Shown here piece by piece: positions 19,683-28,650 of a DNA stretch of 64,000 nt; the stretch's first letter is position 1, and each line of letters opens with the position of its first letter. This DNA comes from Mesorhizobium loti (GTDB lineage Bacteria; Pseudomonadota; Alphaproteobacteria; Rhizobiales; Rhizobiaceae): the NCBI GenBank assembly GCA_014189435.1, contig CP050293.1:3911001-3975000 (forward strand), written 5' to 3'. A program made the position numbers and the translations under genes. The notes beneath the pieces are model-generated. The model saw only the letters and a program-made list of their open reading frames with translations, made no database searches and was not told the origin of the DNA.

Positions 19683-19697
19683 CATACGCATCGTATG
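19683..19697. promoter_or_regulatory. Candidate TetR operator, copy 3
   Basis: CATACGCATCGTATG: the same arms with a CAT centre, 29 bases from copy 2 and close to the expected transcription start of the MFS gene. A repressor bound here would block the initiating polymerase. Confidence 0.8.
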
Positions 19698-19733
19698 TAA
19701 TTGTGATATCGTCCTTTGTCGAGGAACCGGACC

Positions 19734-20954
19734 ATGCAAAATCCTTACTCGGAAATCTTTCGCGCCCCCGGAGCCAAGGGCTTTGCAGCCGCCGGCTTCA
19801 TGGCGCGCCTGCCGATCGCCATGGCGCCGATCGGCATCGTGGCGATGCTGTCGCAGACACGTGGCGAATATTGGCTGGCGGGTGCCGTCTCCGCGACATA
19901 CGCCCTGGCCAACGCCTTCGTTGCGCCGCAGATATCGAGACTGGTGGATCGCCAGGGCCAGACACGGGTCGTGGTGCCCACCACCATCATCTCCGTGCTG
20001 GCTTTCGCCGTCCTGATTGCGGCGGCCAATCAGGACTGGCCAGTATGGACGTTGTTCGTGTCGGCCCTGCTTGCTGCCGCCATGCCCAGCATGCCGGCAA
20101 TGGTGCGCGCGCGCTGGACCGAGATTTTCCGCGGGCGGCCGCAGATGAACACTGCTTTCGCCTTCGAGTCGGCTGCGGACGAGCTGGTCTATATTGCCGG
20201 TGCGTCGCTTTCGGTGGGTTTGAGTGCGGCGCTGTTCCCGGAGGCTGGTGTCCTGGTCAGCACGCTGTTCCTCGCCCTTGGCTCGACAGCCTTCATCCTG
20301 CAGCGTTCGACCGAACCAAAAGTACGGCCGGTGAATCATGTCTCGAGCGGCTCGGCAATACGGCTCAGGCCGGTGCAGATCATCACCTTTGCCCTGATCT
20401 TCATCGGCGCGACTTTCGCGACCACGGAAGTGAGCACGGTGGCAATCACCAAGGAACTCGGCCAGCCGGGCGCCGCCAGCCTTGTCATCGGCGTTTATGC
20501 GCTGGGATCGTTCGTGCTCGGCCTCGTCGTCGGCGCGCTTAGCCTGAAGGCGCCACTGCAACGTCAACTGGCCATCGCAGTCGCCCTCGTCGCGCTCGGC
20601 ACGCTGCTGCCGCTCACCGCCGACACCGTGCCACTGCTGGCGCTGACCGTGTTCATCAGCGGTGTGGCGATCTCGCCGACCTTCATCACCGCCTTCGGCC
20701 TGATCGAGCGGCACGTGCCGGAGGCGATGCTGACCGAAGGCATCACCTGGGTCATGACCGGCATCGGCATCGGCATGGCGCTCGGCTCGTTTGCCGCCGG
20801 TGCGGTGGTGGACGCGTTCGGCGCCCAGAGCGGGTTCTGGGTCTCGGTGGCTTCAGGCACCATTGCCCTGGCCACGGTGCTGCTTGGCCAGCGCAGCCTT
20901 GCCACGCACGAATGCGAATTGGATGGATGCGAAGCAGCAATCCCGGCCGAATGA
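19734..20954 (+). CDS. MFS transporter controlled by the divergent TetR
   Basis: A 406-residue major facilitator with about 12 membrane helices and a loop SRLVDRQGQTRVVVPT between helices 2 and 3 in place of the common motif A. The last 20 residues include two cysteines (HECELDGCE). The substrate is unknown; the TetR pairing suggests an efflux pump induced by its substrate. The ATG at 19734 has GAGG upstream; a TTG at 19716 is in frame but less likely. Confidence 0.9.
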   Translation: MQNPYSEIFRAPGAKGFAAAGFMARLPIAMAPIGIVAMLSQTRGEYWLAGAVSATYALANAFVAPQISRLVDRQGQTRVVVPTTIISVLAFAVLIAAANQDWPVWTLFVSALLAAAMPSMPAMVRARWTEIFRGRPQMNTAFAFESAADELVYIAGASLSVGLSAALFPEAGVLVSTLFLALGSTAFILQRSTEPKVRPVNHVSSGSAIRLRPVQIITFALIFIGATFATTEVSTVAITKELGQPGAASLVIGVYALGSFVLGLVVGALSLKAPLQRQLAIAVALVALGTLLPLTADTVPLLALTVFISGVAISPTFITAFGLIERHVPEAMLTEGITWVMTGIGIGMALGSFAAGAVVDAFGAQSGFWVSVASGTIALATVLLGQRSLATHECELDGCEAAIPAE

Positions 20955-20962
20955 CAGCCAGT

Positions 20963-21010
20963 GTATGTTGAGATCTAGGTCAGGCCGGCCTCACCTGAAT
21001 ATCGACATAC
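20963..21010. terminator. Large dyad between convergent MFS and ribB genes
   Basis: An outer stem GTATGT/ACATAC (with further imperfect pairing) encloses an inner near-palindrome AGGTCAGGCC/GGCCTCACCT. The structure fills the 57-base gap between two convergent genes, so a bidirectional terminator is the simplest reading. There is no long T run on either strand. Confidence 0.5.
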
Positions 21011-21011
21011 C

Positions 21012-22112
21012 CTAGAGAATCTCGGTCTTGGCGATGTGGATGCCAAAACCTTCGAGGCCGACATAGTGGCGTTCGCGCGAGGCGATCAGGTTGATCGAGG
21101 AAATGCCGAGATCCTTGAGGATTTGCGCGCCGAGCCCGATCTCGCGCCACTCGTTTTCGCGGCGGCGCGCCTCTTCGTGATCCTCGCGGTCGCCGCTCGC
21201 CGGCCGCTTGCGCTCCTGATGGGCGACGCCGACGGAGCCTTCTCTGAGATAGACGATGACGCCGCGCCTGCGCTCGCCCATGGACTTCATGATGGCGTCG
21301 AGCCGGTGGCTGGTGCCGAACACGTCGGTCACCACATCCTCGGAATGCAGACGCACCGGCACATCCTCGCCGTCGCGGATATCGCCGAAGACGATGGCGA
21401 CGTGATGCATGGAGTCCCATGGCAGCGTGTAGGTGAAGACCTGCGCCTTGCCGCCGAGCGTGTCGATTTCGGAACAGGCGACGCGTTCGACCAGCGTTTC
21501 CTTGCGTTGCCGGTAGGCGATGAGGTCGGCCACCGAAACCTGCTTCAGGCCATGCTCTTCGGCGAAAGCCTGCACCTGCGGGCCGCGCTTGACCGTGCCG
21601 TCATCATTGACCAGCTCGGAAATGACGCCGACCGGCGGCAGGCCGGCGAGCTTGCAGAGATCGACCGCTGCCTCGGTATGGCCCGAACGCATCAGCACGC
21701 CGCCCTCGCGCGCGATCAGCGGGAAGATGTGGCCAGGCCGGACGAAATCCGAACCGCCGACATTGCCGTTGGCGAGATTGCGAACAGTCAGCGTGCGGTC
21801 CTCGGCCGAAATGCCTGTCGTGGTGCCGTGCTTGAAATCGACGCTGACGGTGAAGGCGGTGGTGTGGGCCGAATCATTGTCGGCGACCATCGGCGCAAGG
21901 TTCAGCCGCTTGGCTTCCTCGCGCGGCATCGGCGTGCAGACGATGCCGGAGGTGTGGCGGACGATGAACGCCATCTTTTCGGGCGTGCAGTGGACGGCGG
22001 CGACGATCAGGTCGCCCTCGTTCTCGCGCCCGTCATCATCCATGACGACGACGATCTCGCCGCGTTCGAAAGCGCGCAGGGCTTCGACGATTTTCTTCTG
22101 GTCGTAAGGCAT
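21012..22112 (-). CDS. ribB: 3,4-dihydroxy-2-butanone-4-phosphate synthase with degenerate GTP cyclohydrolase II domain
   Basis: A 366-residue two-domain protein. The N-terminal half has RibB motifs (VVVMDDDGRENEGDLI, RHTSGIVCTPM, GHTEAAVDLCKLAG) and makes the four-carbon precursor of riboflavin from ribulose 5-phosphate. The C-terminal half resembles RibA, but the zinc-binding cysteines are missing: the usual HSEC..GD.FGS..CDC reads HSEDVVTDVFGTSHRLD. GTP cyclohydrolase II activity is therefore unlikely. Similar fusions in Bradyrhizobium have been called RibBX. It follows aroC on the same strand after a dyad-containing gap. Confidence 0.94.
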   Translation of the reverse strand: MPYDQKKIVEALRAFERGEIVVVMDDDGRENEGDLIVAAVHCTPEKMAFIVRHTSGIVCTPMPREEAKRLNLAPMVADNDSAHTTAFTVSVDFKHGTTTGISAEDRTLTVRNLANGNVGGSDFVRPGHIFPLIAREGGVLMRSGHTEAAVDLCKLAGLPPVGVISELVNDDGTVKRGPQVQAFAEEHGLKQVSVADLIAYRQRKETLVERVACSEIDTLGGKAQVFTYTLPWDSMHHVAIVFGDIRDGEDVPVRLHSEDVVTDVFGTSHRLDAIMKSMGERRRGVIVYLREGSVGVAHQERKRPASGDREDHEEARRRENEWREIGLGAQILKDLGISSINLIASRERHYVGLEGFGIHIAKTEIL

Positions 22113-22140
22113 GGAGTACTCGCTTCGCTCGCAGAGGAAT

Positions 22141-22237
22141 AAGGGAGTAGGGCAGTAAGGGAGTAGGGAAAAGGAAAAATTTTCTGTTTCGGCGAGCAGC
22201 GCTGCCTACTGCCTGGTCCCTACTGCCCTACTCCCTT
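22141..22237. repeat. Inverted repeat around the end of aroC
   Basis: AAGGGAGTAGGGCAGTA (22141-22157) is repeated in perfect inverted form at 22221-22237, the second copy lying in the last aroC codons and stop. A third partial direct copy (AAGGGAGTAGGG) starts at 22158. The long loop of 63 bases makes a simple terminator less likely; it may be a short repetitive element that has replaced the end of aroC. Confidence 0.65.
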
Positions 22238-23329
22238 CCCCGTCTGTCCCCGATGGCGCAGATAATGATCGGCAATGGCGCAGGCGACCATCGCCTCGCC
22301 GATCGGCACGGCGCGGATGCCGACGCATGGGTCGTGACGGCCCTTGGTCATGATCTCGACGTCCTTGCCGTCCTTGTCGATCGACTTTCGCGGCGTCAGG
22401 ATCGACGAGGTCGGCTTGACGGCGAAACGGGCGACGATCGCCTGGCCGGTCGAGATGCCGCCCAGGATACCACCGGCATTGTTGGACAGGAACACCGGCT
22501 TGCCGTCATTGCCGATCCGCATCTCGTCGGCATTCTGCTCGCCGGTGATGCGGGCGGCCTCGAAGCCGTTGCCGATCTCGACGCCCTTGACGGCATTGAT
22601 CGACATCAGGCCGGAGGCGATGTCCTGGTCGAGCTTGGCATAGATCGGCGCGCCGAGGCCCGCCGGAACGCCGTCGGCGACGATCTCGATCACCGCACCG
22701 ACCGAGGATCCCGCCTTGCGGATGCCGTCGAGATAGCTGGTGAAGACGGGAACGGAAGCCGGATCGGGGGTGAAGAACGGATTTTCCGCGTCGCCGATGA
22801 AATTCCAGTTCCAGTTGGCGCGGTCTATTGCTTTTTCGCCCATCGACACCAGCGCGCCGCGCACCACCACGCCGGGCACCACTTTGCGCGCCAGAGCGCC
22901 GGCTGCCACTCTAGCTGCCGTCTCGCGAGCCGAGGAGCGGCCGCCGCCGCGATAATCGCGCACGCCGTATTTGACGTCATAGGTGTAATCGGCATGGCCG
23001 GGCCGGTATTGGCGGGCGATCTCGCCATAGTCCTTCGAGCGCTGGTCGACATTCTCGATCAGCATCGACACCGGCGTGCCGGTGGTGATCATGGTCTCGC
23101 CGTCCTCGTCGAGGATAAAGCCGGACAGCACCTTCACTTCATCCGGTTCGCGACGCTGCGTCACGAAACGTGACTGGCCCGGCCGGCGCTTGTCGAGTTC
23201 GGCCTGGATTTCTCGCTGAGTGAAGCGGATGCCGGGCGGACAACCGTCGACCACGCAGCCGAGCGACGGGCCATGGCTTTCGCCCCAGGTGGTGACGCGG
23301 AAAAGGTGGCCGAACGTGTTGTGAGACAT
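22220..23329 (-). CDS. aroC: Chorismate synthase
   Basis: A 369-residue enzyme that converts 5-enolpyruvylshikimate 3-phosphate to chorismate using reduced FMN, the last step of the shikimate pathway. Signatures are [21 protein letters not shown] at the start shortened here to [21 protein letters not shown] and [20 protein letters not shown]. The last residues (TGKGVGQ) are encoded by the inverted repeat described separately, which suggests the natural C-terminus has been altered. The gene otherwise has normal length. Confidence 0.97.
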   Translation of the reverse strand: MSHNTFGHLFRVTTWGESHGPSLGCVVDGCPPGIRFTQREIQAELDKRRPGQSRFVTQRREPDEVKVLSGFILDEDGETMITTGTPVSMLIENVDQRSKDYGEIARQYRPGHADYTYDVKYGVRDYRGGGRSSARETAARVAAGALARKVVPGVVVRGALVSMGEKAIDRANWNWNFIGDAENPFFTPDPASVPVFTSYLDGIRKAGSSVGAVIEIVADGVPAGLGAPIYAKLDQDIASGLMSINAVKGVEIGNGFEAARITGEQNADEMRIGNDGKPVFLSNNAGGILGGISTGQAIVARFAVKPTSSILTPRKSIDKDGKDVEIMTKGRHDPCVGIRAVPIGEAMVACAIADHYLRHRGQTGKGVGQ

Positions 23330-23507
23330 GAAATGACCCTGCCCGGCATCGGAGCCGGCTCAAGGTTGCCTTCTATTGGCGTTTTTCACAGGGGTCAAAC
23401 TGTGATCTGGCGGATTTAGTTTTGACACATTCGGTTGGTTTCTGCTCTGTTCCATCCGCCGTTGAACGCCCGCCACCATGCCGGTGCAATGATAAAGAGG
23501 AACGATT

Positions 23508-23768
23508 ATGCGTACCCTGATTGGCGCCGTTGCCACCACACTGCTGCTTTCCACCGCCGCTTTCGCCGGCCAGACCGAAGGCCTGATCAAGAAGATCGAC
23601 AAGGACACGGCGACGCTGACGCTGGATGACGGCAAGTCCTACAAGCTGAACGCAGAGACCGATCTCGACGCGCTGAAGCCGGGCATGGACATCGTCATTG
23701 CCTTCGATGTGACCAATGGTGAAAACGTCATCACCGACATGGAACTGCCGGACAGCAGCGCGAACTAG
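23508..23768 (+). CDS. DUF1344 domain-containing secreted protein
   Basis: An 86-residue protein with a signal peptide (MRTLIGAVATTLLLSTAAFA) and a DUF1344 core: TEGLIKKIDKDTATLTLDDG and YKLNAETDLDALKPG. The predicted fold is a small beta-barrel in the periplasm. The function is unknown. GAGG lies 8 bases before the ATG. It stands alone between aroC and the phosphatase gene. Confidence 0.88.
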   Translation: MRTLIGAVATTLLLSTAAFAGQTEGLIKKIDKDTATLTLDDGKSYKLNAETDLDALKPGMDIVIAFDVTNGENVITDMELPDSSAN

Positions 23769-23904
23769 AGCTTCCAGCCAAGATCGGGGCGGCAGTTCCG
23801 CTCCTCCAAGCGTGTCGCGTTCGAACGGATTCAGGCGACGCGCTTTGGGTCTTTGATCTTGCGCATATCGTTCCCCCACTTTTGGGCGACATGCATCCGC
23901 TGGC

Positions 23905-24492
23905 TTACAGCCACTCGAGGCTCTTACCGTCGAGTTTGAGCAGGCGATCCTGCGGTATTTCCAGGTTTGCTGCCTCGTTCTCGGCTAGTCCCAGAACGAA
24001 GCGAAACAAGGTACGCATGACGCCGCCATGCGTCACGCAGATCGTCTGGCGTTCGATCGCGTCGAACCAGGGCTTCACCCGTACGAGCAGCATCTGATAA
24101 CTCTCGGCGTCTTCGCCGGGCGGCTGAAAGTTCCATTTGTCCCGAGCGCGTGTCTTGCGCGCTCGGGGATACCGCGTTTCGAGCTCGGCAAAGGTAAATC
24201 CCTGCCAATCGCCGAAATTGACTTCGACCAGGCGAGGATCGGTTCGATAGGCATCCGGATCGAGTTTCATCGCGGCACGGATGCGTTGCATCGTCTCGCG
24301 CGTCCGCCGCATCGGGCTGGCGACGAAATCAAAATCCTCGGGATTTTGGATCAACTCGGCCAACTGGCAACCATTTCCGGTCGCCTGCTCGCGGCCAAGA
24401 GCGTTGAGATCGGTGTCGGCCTGCCCCTGAAGCCGGGCTTCGGCGTTCCACGCGGTCTGGCCGTGGCGCGCGATATAAACCAGCGGGTACAT
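23905..24492 (-). CDS. Histidine phosphatase family protein (phosphoglycerate mutase-like)
   Basis: A 195-residue phosphatase with the catalytic RHGQTAWN motif (YIARHGQTAWNAEARLQGQ) and the second active-site histidine in ICVTHGGVMRTL. These enzymes form a phosphohistidine and act on small phosphorylated metabolites; the substrate cannot be told. The start at 24492 follows GGAAG; the open frame extends to 24570 but that would overlap fabI. It follows fabI on the same strand with 46 bases between. Confidence 0.9.
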   Translation of the reverse strand: MYPLVYIARHGQTAWNAEARLQGQADTDLNALGREQATGNGCQLAELIQNPEDFDFVASPMRRTRETMQRIRAAMKLDPDAYRTDPRLVEVNFGDWQGFTFAELETRYPRARKTRARDKWNFQPPGEDAESYQMLLVRVKPWFDAIERQTICVTHGGVMRTLFRFVLGLAENEAANLEIPQDRLLKLDGKSLEWL

Positions 24493-24538
24493 CAGGTCTT
24501 CCGGTGCGGGATCGGGACGGACGACGTTTGGCGGGGTG

Positions 24539-25357
24539 TTAGTCCTTGACCGTCGAAATGTCGGGCGCATCGACCGCCTTCATGCCGACGACGTGGTAGC
24601 CCGAATCGACGTGATGCACTTCACCGGTGACGCCGCGCGACAGATCGGACAGGAAATAGACGCCGGAATCGCCGACTTCCTCCTGCGTCACCGTCTGCTT
24701 CAGCGGCGAATTGTACTCGTTCCACTTCAGGATGTAGCGGAAATCGCCGATGCCGGAAGCGGCCAGCGTCTTGATCGGGCCAGCCGAGATGGCGTTGACG
24801 CGGATCTTCTTGGCACCAAGGTCGACCGCCAGGTAGCGCACGCTGGCTTCGAGCGCCGCCTTGGCGACACCCATGACGTTGTAGTGCGGCATCACCTTTT
24901 CGGCGCCGTAGTAGGTCAGCGTCAGCAGCGAGCCGCCATTGGTCATCAGCGCCTCGGCGCGCTTGGCAATGGTGGTGAAGGAATAGACCGAAATGTCCAT
25001 GGTGCGCAGGAAATTGTCGCGCGTCGTCTCGACATAACGGCCGGTCAGCTCGTCCTTGTCGGAGAAGGCGATGGCATGGACGAGGAAATCAAGCTTGCCC
25101 CAGTGCCTGGCGACATTGGCGAAAACCTCGTCCAGGCTCGCCGGGTCGGTGACGTCGCAATGGCCAGCGACAAAGGCGCCAAGTTCCGCCGCCAGCGGCT
25201 CGACGCGCTTCTTGAACGCCTCGCCCTGATAGGTCAGCGCGATCTCGGCGCCATGGTCGACGCACGACTTGGCGATGCCATAGGCGATCGATCTGTTGTT
25301 GGCGACGCCTAGAATAAGGCCGCGCTTGCCGGCCATTAGGCCCTGTCCACCCGCCAT
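24539..25357 (-). CDS. fabI: Enoyl-[acyl-carrier-protein] reductase
   Basis: A 272-residue FabI-type short-chain dehydrogenase that reduces enoyl-ACP with NADH in fatty acid elongation. Motifs are GLILGVANNRSIAYGIAK (nucleotide binding), YYGAEKVMPHYNVMGVAKAAL (catalytic Tyr and Lys) and the SGIGDFRYILKWNEYNSPL substrate loop. Rhizobia often carry two fabI copies; only one is here. It precedes the histidine phosphatase. Confidence 0.95.
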   Translation of the reverse strand: MAGGQGLMAGKRGLILGVANNRSIAYGIAKSCVDHGAEIALTYQGEAFKKRVEPLAAELGAFVAGHCDVTDPASLDEVFANVARHWGKLDFLVHAIAFSDKDELTGRYVETTRDNFLRTMDISVYSFTTIAKRAEALMTNGGSLLTLTYYGAEKVMPHYNVMGVAKAALEASVRYLAVDLGAKKIRVNAISAGPIKTLAASGIGDFRYILKWNEYNSPLKQTVTQEEVGDSGVYFLSDLSRGVTGEVHHVDSGYHVVGMKAVDAPDISTVKD

Positions 25358-25463
25358 GTCAGCGCTCTCCGCAAGATTTCTGCTTTGTGGAGTGCCCTAT
25401 CGCACAGGCACAGAGCCCCTTCAAGCGTTCAAACCGGACAGTTCGGGGGACAAAAGCCGTCGA

Positions 25464-26393
25464 TCAGTCTTTTTGGCCGCGCAACGCCGCTTCGAGCGCG
25501 CTATCACCGCCCTCCGGCAGCATGATCCGGACATGGGCGTAGAGATCGCCATGGCCGCCGGCCTTTTCCGGCAGGCCCCGGCCTTTCAGCCGCAGGACCT
25601 TGTCGGAGCTCGACCAGGCTGGAATGTTGACCGCAAGCCTTCCGGTCGGCGTCTCGACCGGCACCTTGGCCCCGAGCACCGCATCCGCCAGTGCCACCGG
25701 CAGATCGGCGTGCAGGTCGCGGCCCTCGATGCGGTAGCGCGGATGCCGGCGCAGATGGATCTTGACCAGCGCGTCGCCCGGCTGGCCCGGCCCTTGCTCG
25801 CCTTGCCCCTTCAGCCGAATGGTCTGGCCATCCTCGACATAGGCCGGCAGCTTGACCGCCACCTTGCGGCCGTCGGGGAACATCGCCGTCACCTTTTCGG
25901 CGGTCGCCGCTTCCTCGATGGTGACGTCGAGCGTCACGTTCAGATCGGCAGCGGTCGCCGGCTGGCGACGATCGCCGGAGCCTGCGCCGCGCGCGCCGGA
26001 AAAGGCGTCGCCGAAAATCTGGCTGAAAATGTCGCTGTTGCCGTCGAACGGATCGCCGCCCGGGCGGCCGGAGCGGAATTCGAATCGCGACCCGCCCGGC
26101 CCTTGCTGCCGGCGGAACCCGCCGAAGGGATCGCCGCCACCGGCTGCGCCCTCAAAGCCCTGGAATCGCGGTTTGCCGTCGGCGTCGATCTCGCCGCGAT
26201 CGAAAGCGGCGCGATTCTTCTCGTCGCCGACGACCTCGTAGGCCTGGTTGGCCGCGGCAAAACGGTCCTTCGCCTTTGGATCATTCGGATTCTGATCCGG
26301 ATGATGCTTCTTGGCGAGTTTCCGGTACGCCGATTTTATGTCCTTGGCCGATGCGTTCTTGGCAACGCCCAGCACCTCATAGGGGTCGCGCAT
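25464..26393 (-). CDS. DnaJ C-terminal domain-containing chaperone (CbpA-like)
   Basis: A 309-residue type II J-protein: a J domain ([19 protein letters not shown] with the HPD triad in KKHHPDQN), a Gly/Phe-rich linker ([17 protein letters not shown]) and two C-terminal beta domains. No cysteine zinc finger is present, so it is CbpA-like rather than DnaJ proper. It should stimulate DnaK and deliver clients. The start at 26393 is where the J domain begins; the longer frame to 26609 is not used. Confidence 0.93.
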   Translation of the reverse strand: MRDPYEVLGVAKNASAKDIKSAYRKLAKKHHPDQNPNDPKAKDRFAAANQAYEVVGDEKNRAAFDRGEIDADGKPRFQGFEGAAGGGDPFGGFRRQQGPGGSRFEFRSGRPGGDPFDGNSDIFSQIFGDAFSGARGAGSGDRRQPATAADLNVTLDVTIEEAATAEKVTAMFPDGRKVAVKLPAYVEDGQTIRLKGQGEQGPGQPGDALVKIHLRRHPRYRIEGRDLHADLPVALADAVLGAKVPVETPTGRLAVNIPAWSSSDKVLRLKGRGLPEKAGGHGDLYAHVRIMLPEGGDSALEAALRGQKD

Positions 26394-26526
26394 GCTTACT
26401 GCCCTGGAGAAGAGTTGAGTCTCTGGTTGCCCCCTATATGCGCTCGCATAGGAAGAAATTCCAGTGCTGGAGCAGCATATCAAAGGCGGAAAATCAGAGC
26501 CGACCCGATCGACTTTCGGATCAGGC

Positions 26527-26988
26527 TCAGAGTGCCTTGAAGTCCTGCATGCGCCAGCCGCCGGCGCTGGCCAGGCACAGTTCGCCTTCGAACATGGCAA
26601 CGCCATCAAAGCTTTCGCGCGAGGCCTTGAAGCGACGGCATGTCTGGCCGTTGTCCTTCAATTCCGCCAGCCCGGTGATGGAGCCGCGTGACCCGGTGCC
26701 GGCATTGGCCCACGGCACGGCCTGCCCGCCGAGTTGCTCGATGTCGGCCGAGGACACGGCATTGCCGATCGTCGTCTGGTCGGAGTCGCGATCCGAACTG
26801 GCCGGTGTCGCCGAGGCCGATGTGCTGCTGGTCAGGATCGAGCGGTCGACTTCGGCCTTTTCCAGGCTGAAGCCACCAGCACCGCAGGCGGCAAGCGGCA
26901 AGACGACTGCCACGATCGCGGCTTTCGTGCTGGCCGAAGCGATAACGCTCCATTGCCTGCTGTCAAAAGCCTGCGCGATACGCGACAA
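26527..26988 (-). CDS. RT0821/Lpp0805 family surface lipoprotein
   Basis: A 153-residue protein with a lipobox-like LAACG at the end of a hydrophobic segment and a C-terminal domain of the 17-kDa surface antigen type ([50 protein letters not shown]). Members are small envelope lipoproteins of unknown role. The N-terminus before the lipobox is longer than usual, so an internal start is possible. It is divergent from pdxH. Confidence 0.82.
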   Translation of the reverse strand: MSRIAQAFDSRQWSVIASASTKAAIVAVVLPLAACGAGGFSLEKAEVDRSILTSSTSASATPASSDRDSDQTTIGNAVSSADIEQLGGQAVPWANAGTGSRGSITGLAELKDNGQTCRRFKASRESFDGVAMFEGELCLASAGGWRMQDFKAL

Positions 26989-27007
26989 TCGGCAACCTCC
27001 CCCTTGC

Positions 27008-27048
27008 TTCGTAAGAATCTTGGTTTCGTAAAGAATCTTGGCTTCGTG
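27008..27048 (+). repeat. Short tandem repeat in the pdxH leader
   Basis: TTCGTAAGAATCTTGGT is followed directly by TTCGTAAAGAATCTTGGC and a partial third copy TTCGTGAC, just upstream of pdxH. It probably arose by slippage; any regulatory role is unproven. Confidence 0.75.
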
Positions 27049-27065
27049 ACAAATTGAGAAAAACT

Positions 27066-27683
27066 ATGAGTGACACTGAGTTAACAAGCGGTGACTTTAC
27101 CGAGGCCGCGGAGCCGTTTCGCCTCTTTGCCGCATGGCTGGACGACGCCACGAAGAGCGAAATGAACGACCCCAACGGCGTGGCGCTGGCGACCGTCGAT
27201 GCCGACGGCATGCCGGATGTGCGTATGGTGTTGCTCAAGGGGTTCGATGAAGGCGGGTTTGTGTTCTACACGAATTTCGAGAGCGCCAAGGGCCAGGAGA
27301 TTCTTGGCAGCATGAAGGCGGCGATGTGCTTCCATTGGAAATCGCTGCGCCGGCAAGTTCGCATTCGCGGGCCGGTGGAGATCGTCAGCGACGCCGAAGC
27401 CGACGCCTACTACGCGACGCGGCCGCGCGGCAGCCGCATCGGCGCCTGGGCCTCGAAACAGTCGCGACCGCTGGAAAGCCGCTTTGCGCTGGAAAAGGCG
27501 GTGGCGGAATACACGGCACGCTATCCGATCGGTGAGATCCCGCGGCCAAAGCACTGGTCGGGCTTCCGCATCGTGCCCAGCACCATCGAGTTCTGGCACG
27601 ACAGGCCGTTCCGTCTGCACGACCGGCTCGTCTTCAGCCGCGACGCCAAGGGCGGTTGGGACAAGACCAGGCTTTATCCCTGA
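27066..27683 (+). CDS. pdxH: Pyridoxamine 5'-phosphate oxidase
   Basis: A 205-residue FMN enzyme that oxidises pyridoxine or pyridoxamine phosphate to pyridoxal phosphate. Signatures are [44 protein letters not shown] and, at the C-terminus, [24 protein letters not shown] shortened here to [17 protein letters not shown]. The ATG at 27066 is chosen over an in-frame TTG at 27054; the ribosome site is weak and a tandem repeat lies in the leader. A palindromic element follows the gene. Confidence 0.96.
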   Translation: MSDTELTSGDFTEAAEPFRLFAAWLDDATKSEMNDPNGVALATVDADGMPDVRMVLLKGFDEGGFVFYTNFESAKGQEILGSMKAAMCFHWKSLRRQVRIRGPVEIVSDAEADAYYATRPRGSRIGAWASKQSRPLESRFALEKAVAEYTARYPIGEIPRPKHWSGFRIVPSTIEFWHDRPFRLHDRLVFSRDAKGGWDKTRLYP

Positions 27684-27689
27684 AGCGCC

Positions 27690-27865
27690 AATCTCCCCCT
27701 CGTGGGGGAGATGCCCGGCAGGGCAGAGGGGCGTGAAGGGTCGCCAGCCTTCGAAGGCTTGACCGTCACCCGATTCTGTTTGCGATCATAATTGCCGTGG
27801 CTGAAAGGCCGGCGGGACAGCGCCCCCTCTGGCCTGCCGGCCATCTCCCCCGCGAGGGGGGAGAT
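27690..27865. repeat. Palindromic intergenic repeat (type A), copy 1
   Basis: About 176 bases with inverted arms. The left arm begins AATCTCCCCCTCGTGGGGGA and runs into GATGCCCGGCAGGGCAGAGG; the right arm is its inverted relative ending GCGAGGGGGGAGAT. Each arm also holds a small internal palindrome. Inner modules differ (GTGAAGG on the left, GGCCGGCGGGACAGCG on the right), which orients the element. Copy 2 lies at 63189-63368 in the opposite orientation. Confidence 0.85.
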
Positions 27866-27878
27866 CGGCTGCTTCCAC

Positions 27879-28631
27879 TTACGATTTCTTTCTGGTCATG
27901 AACGCCGTGAGTGCCGCGCGCGCCTCGTCGGACTTCAGCCGCTCGCGAAAATGCTCGCTTTCCTCGCCTATGCGGGCGACGAGGTCGTCGCGTGAGCCGC
28001 GCATCAGGTCGCGCGCGATCTTCAGCGCCTGTGGCGGCTTGGCCGCGATCTGGCCGGCGGCTGCAAGCACCGAGGCTTCAAGTGCAGCTTCCTCGACCAC
28101 CTCGTAGATCAAGCCGGCGGCCTTTGCGCGTTCGGCCGAAAAGCCCTCGCCGAGGCCAAGCAGTGCGAAAGCCCCCTGCTGCCCCAGGATCCGCGGCGCC
28201 AGAAGGCTGGAACCCGCCTCGGGCACCAGGCCAAGGTCGACGAAAGGCGTCCTGAACACGGTGCGTGGCGTGGCGAAAGTCAGGTCGCAATGCAAATTGA
28301 GCGTCGTGCCGATGCCGACCGCGATGCCGTCGACGCCGGAGACCATGGGTTTTTCAACCTTGGCCAGCGCCATCAGGAAATCCCAAACCTCGGTGCCGCC
28401 GTCGCCACCCGTCGCTATGACCATGAAATCGGCAAGGTCGTTGCCGGAGGAGAAGGCGCCGGGCACGCCGAGGAAGACATGGACGCGGACCGCCGGATCG
28501 GCGTCACCCTCGGCAAGAGCAGCCGACATTTTCGCGTACATGGCGCGCGTCAGCGCGTTCTTCTTGTCCGGCCGGTTCATGCGGATGATCTGGATGGCGC
28601 CCTGGCGCTCGACGAGGATGTGGTCAGTCAC
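27879..28631 (-). CDS. Enoyl-CoA hydratase/isomerase family protein
   Basis: A 250-residue crotonase-fold protein with the oxyanion-hole segments GAFSSGNDLADF and GIAVGIGTTLNLHCDLT. The second catalytic glutamate position is kept (LGLVPEAGSS), while the position of the first glutamate of true hydratases is not Glu in this loop, so isomerase or another crotonase activity is possible. It follows the acyl-CoA dehydrogenase gene by 19 bases and likely acts in the same beta-oxidation or degradation route. A type A repeat lies just beyond its end. Confidence 0.88.
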   Translation of the reverse strand: MTDHILVERQGAIQIIRMNRPDKKNALTRAMYAKMSAALAEGDADPAVRVHVFLGVPGAFSSGNDLADFMVIATGGDGGTEVWDFLMALAKVEKPMVSGVDGIAVGIGTTLNLHCDLTFATPRTVFRTPFVDLGLVPEAGSSLLAPRILGQQGAFALLGLGEGFSAERAKAAGLIYEVVEEAALEASVLAAAGQIAAKPPQALKIARDLMRGSRDDLVARIGEESEHFRERLKSDEARAALTAFMTRKKS

Positions 28632-28650
28632 GGTCTTTTCCTTGTGAACG

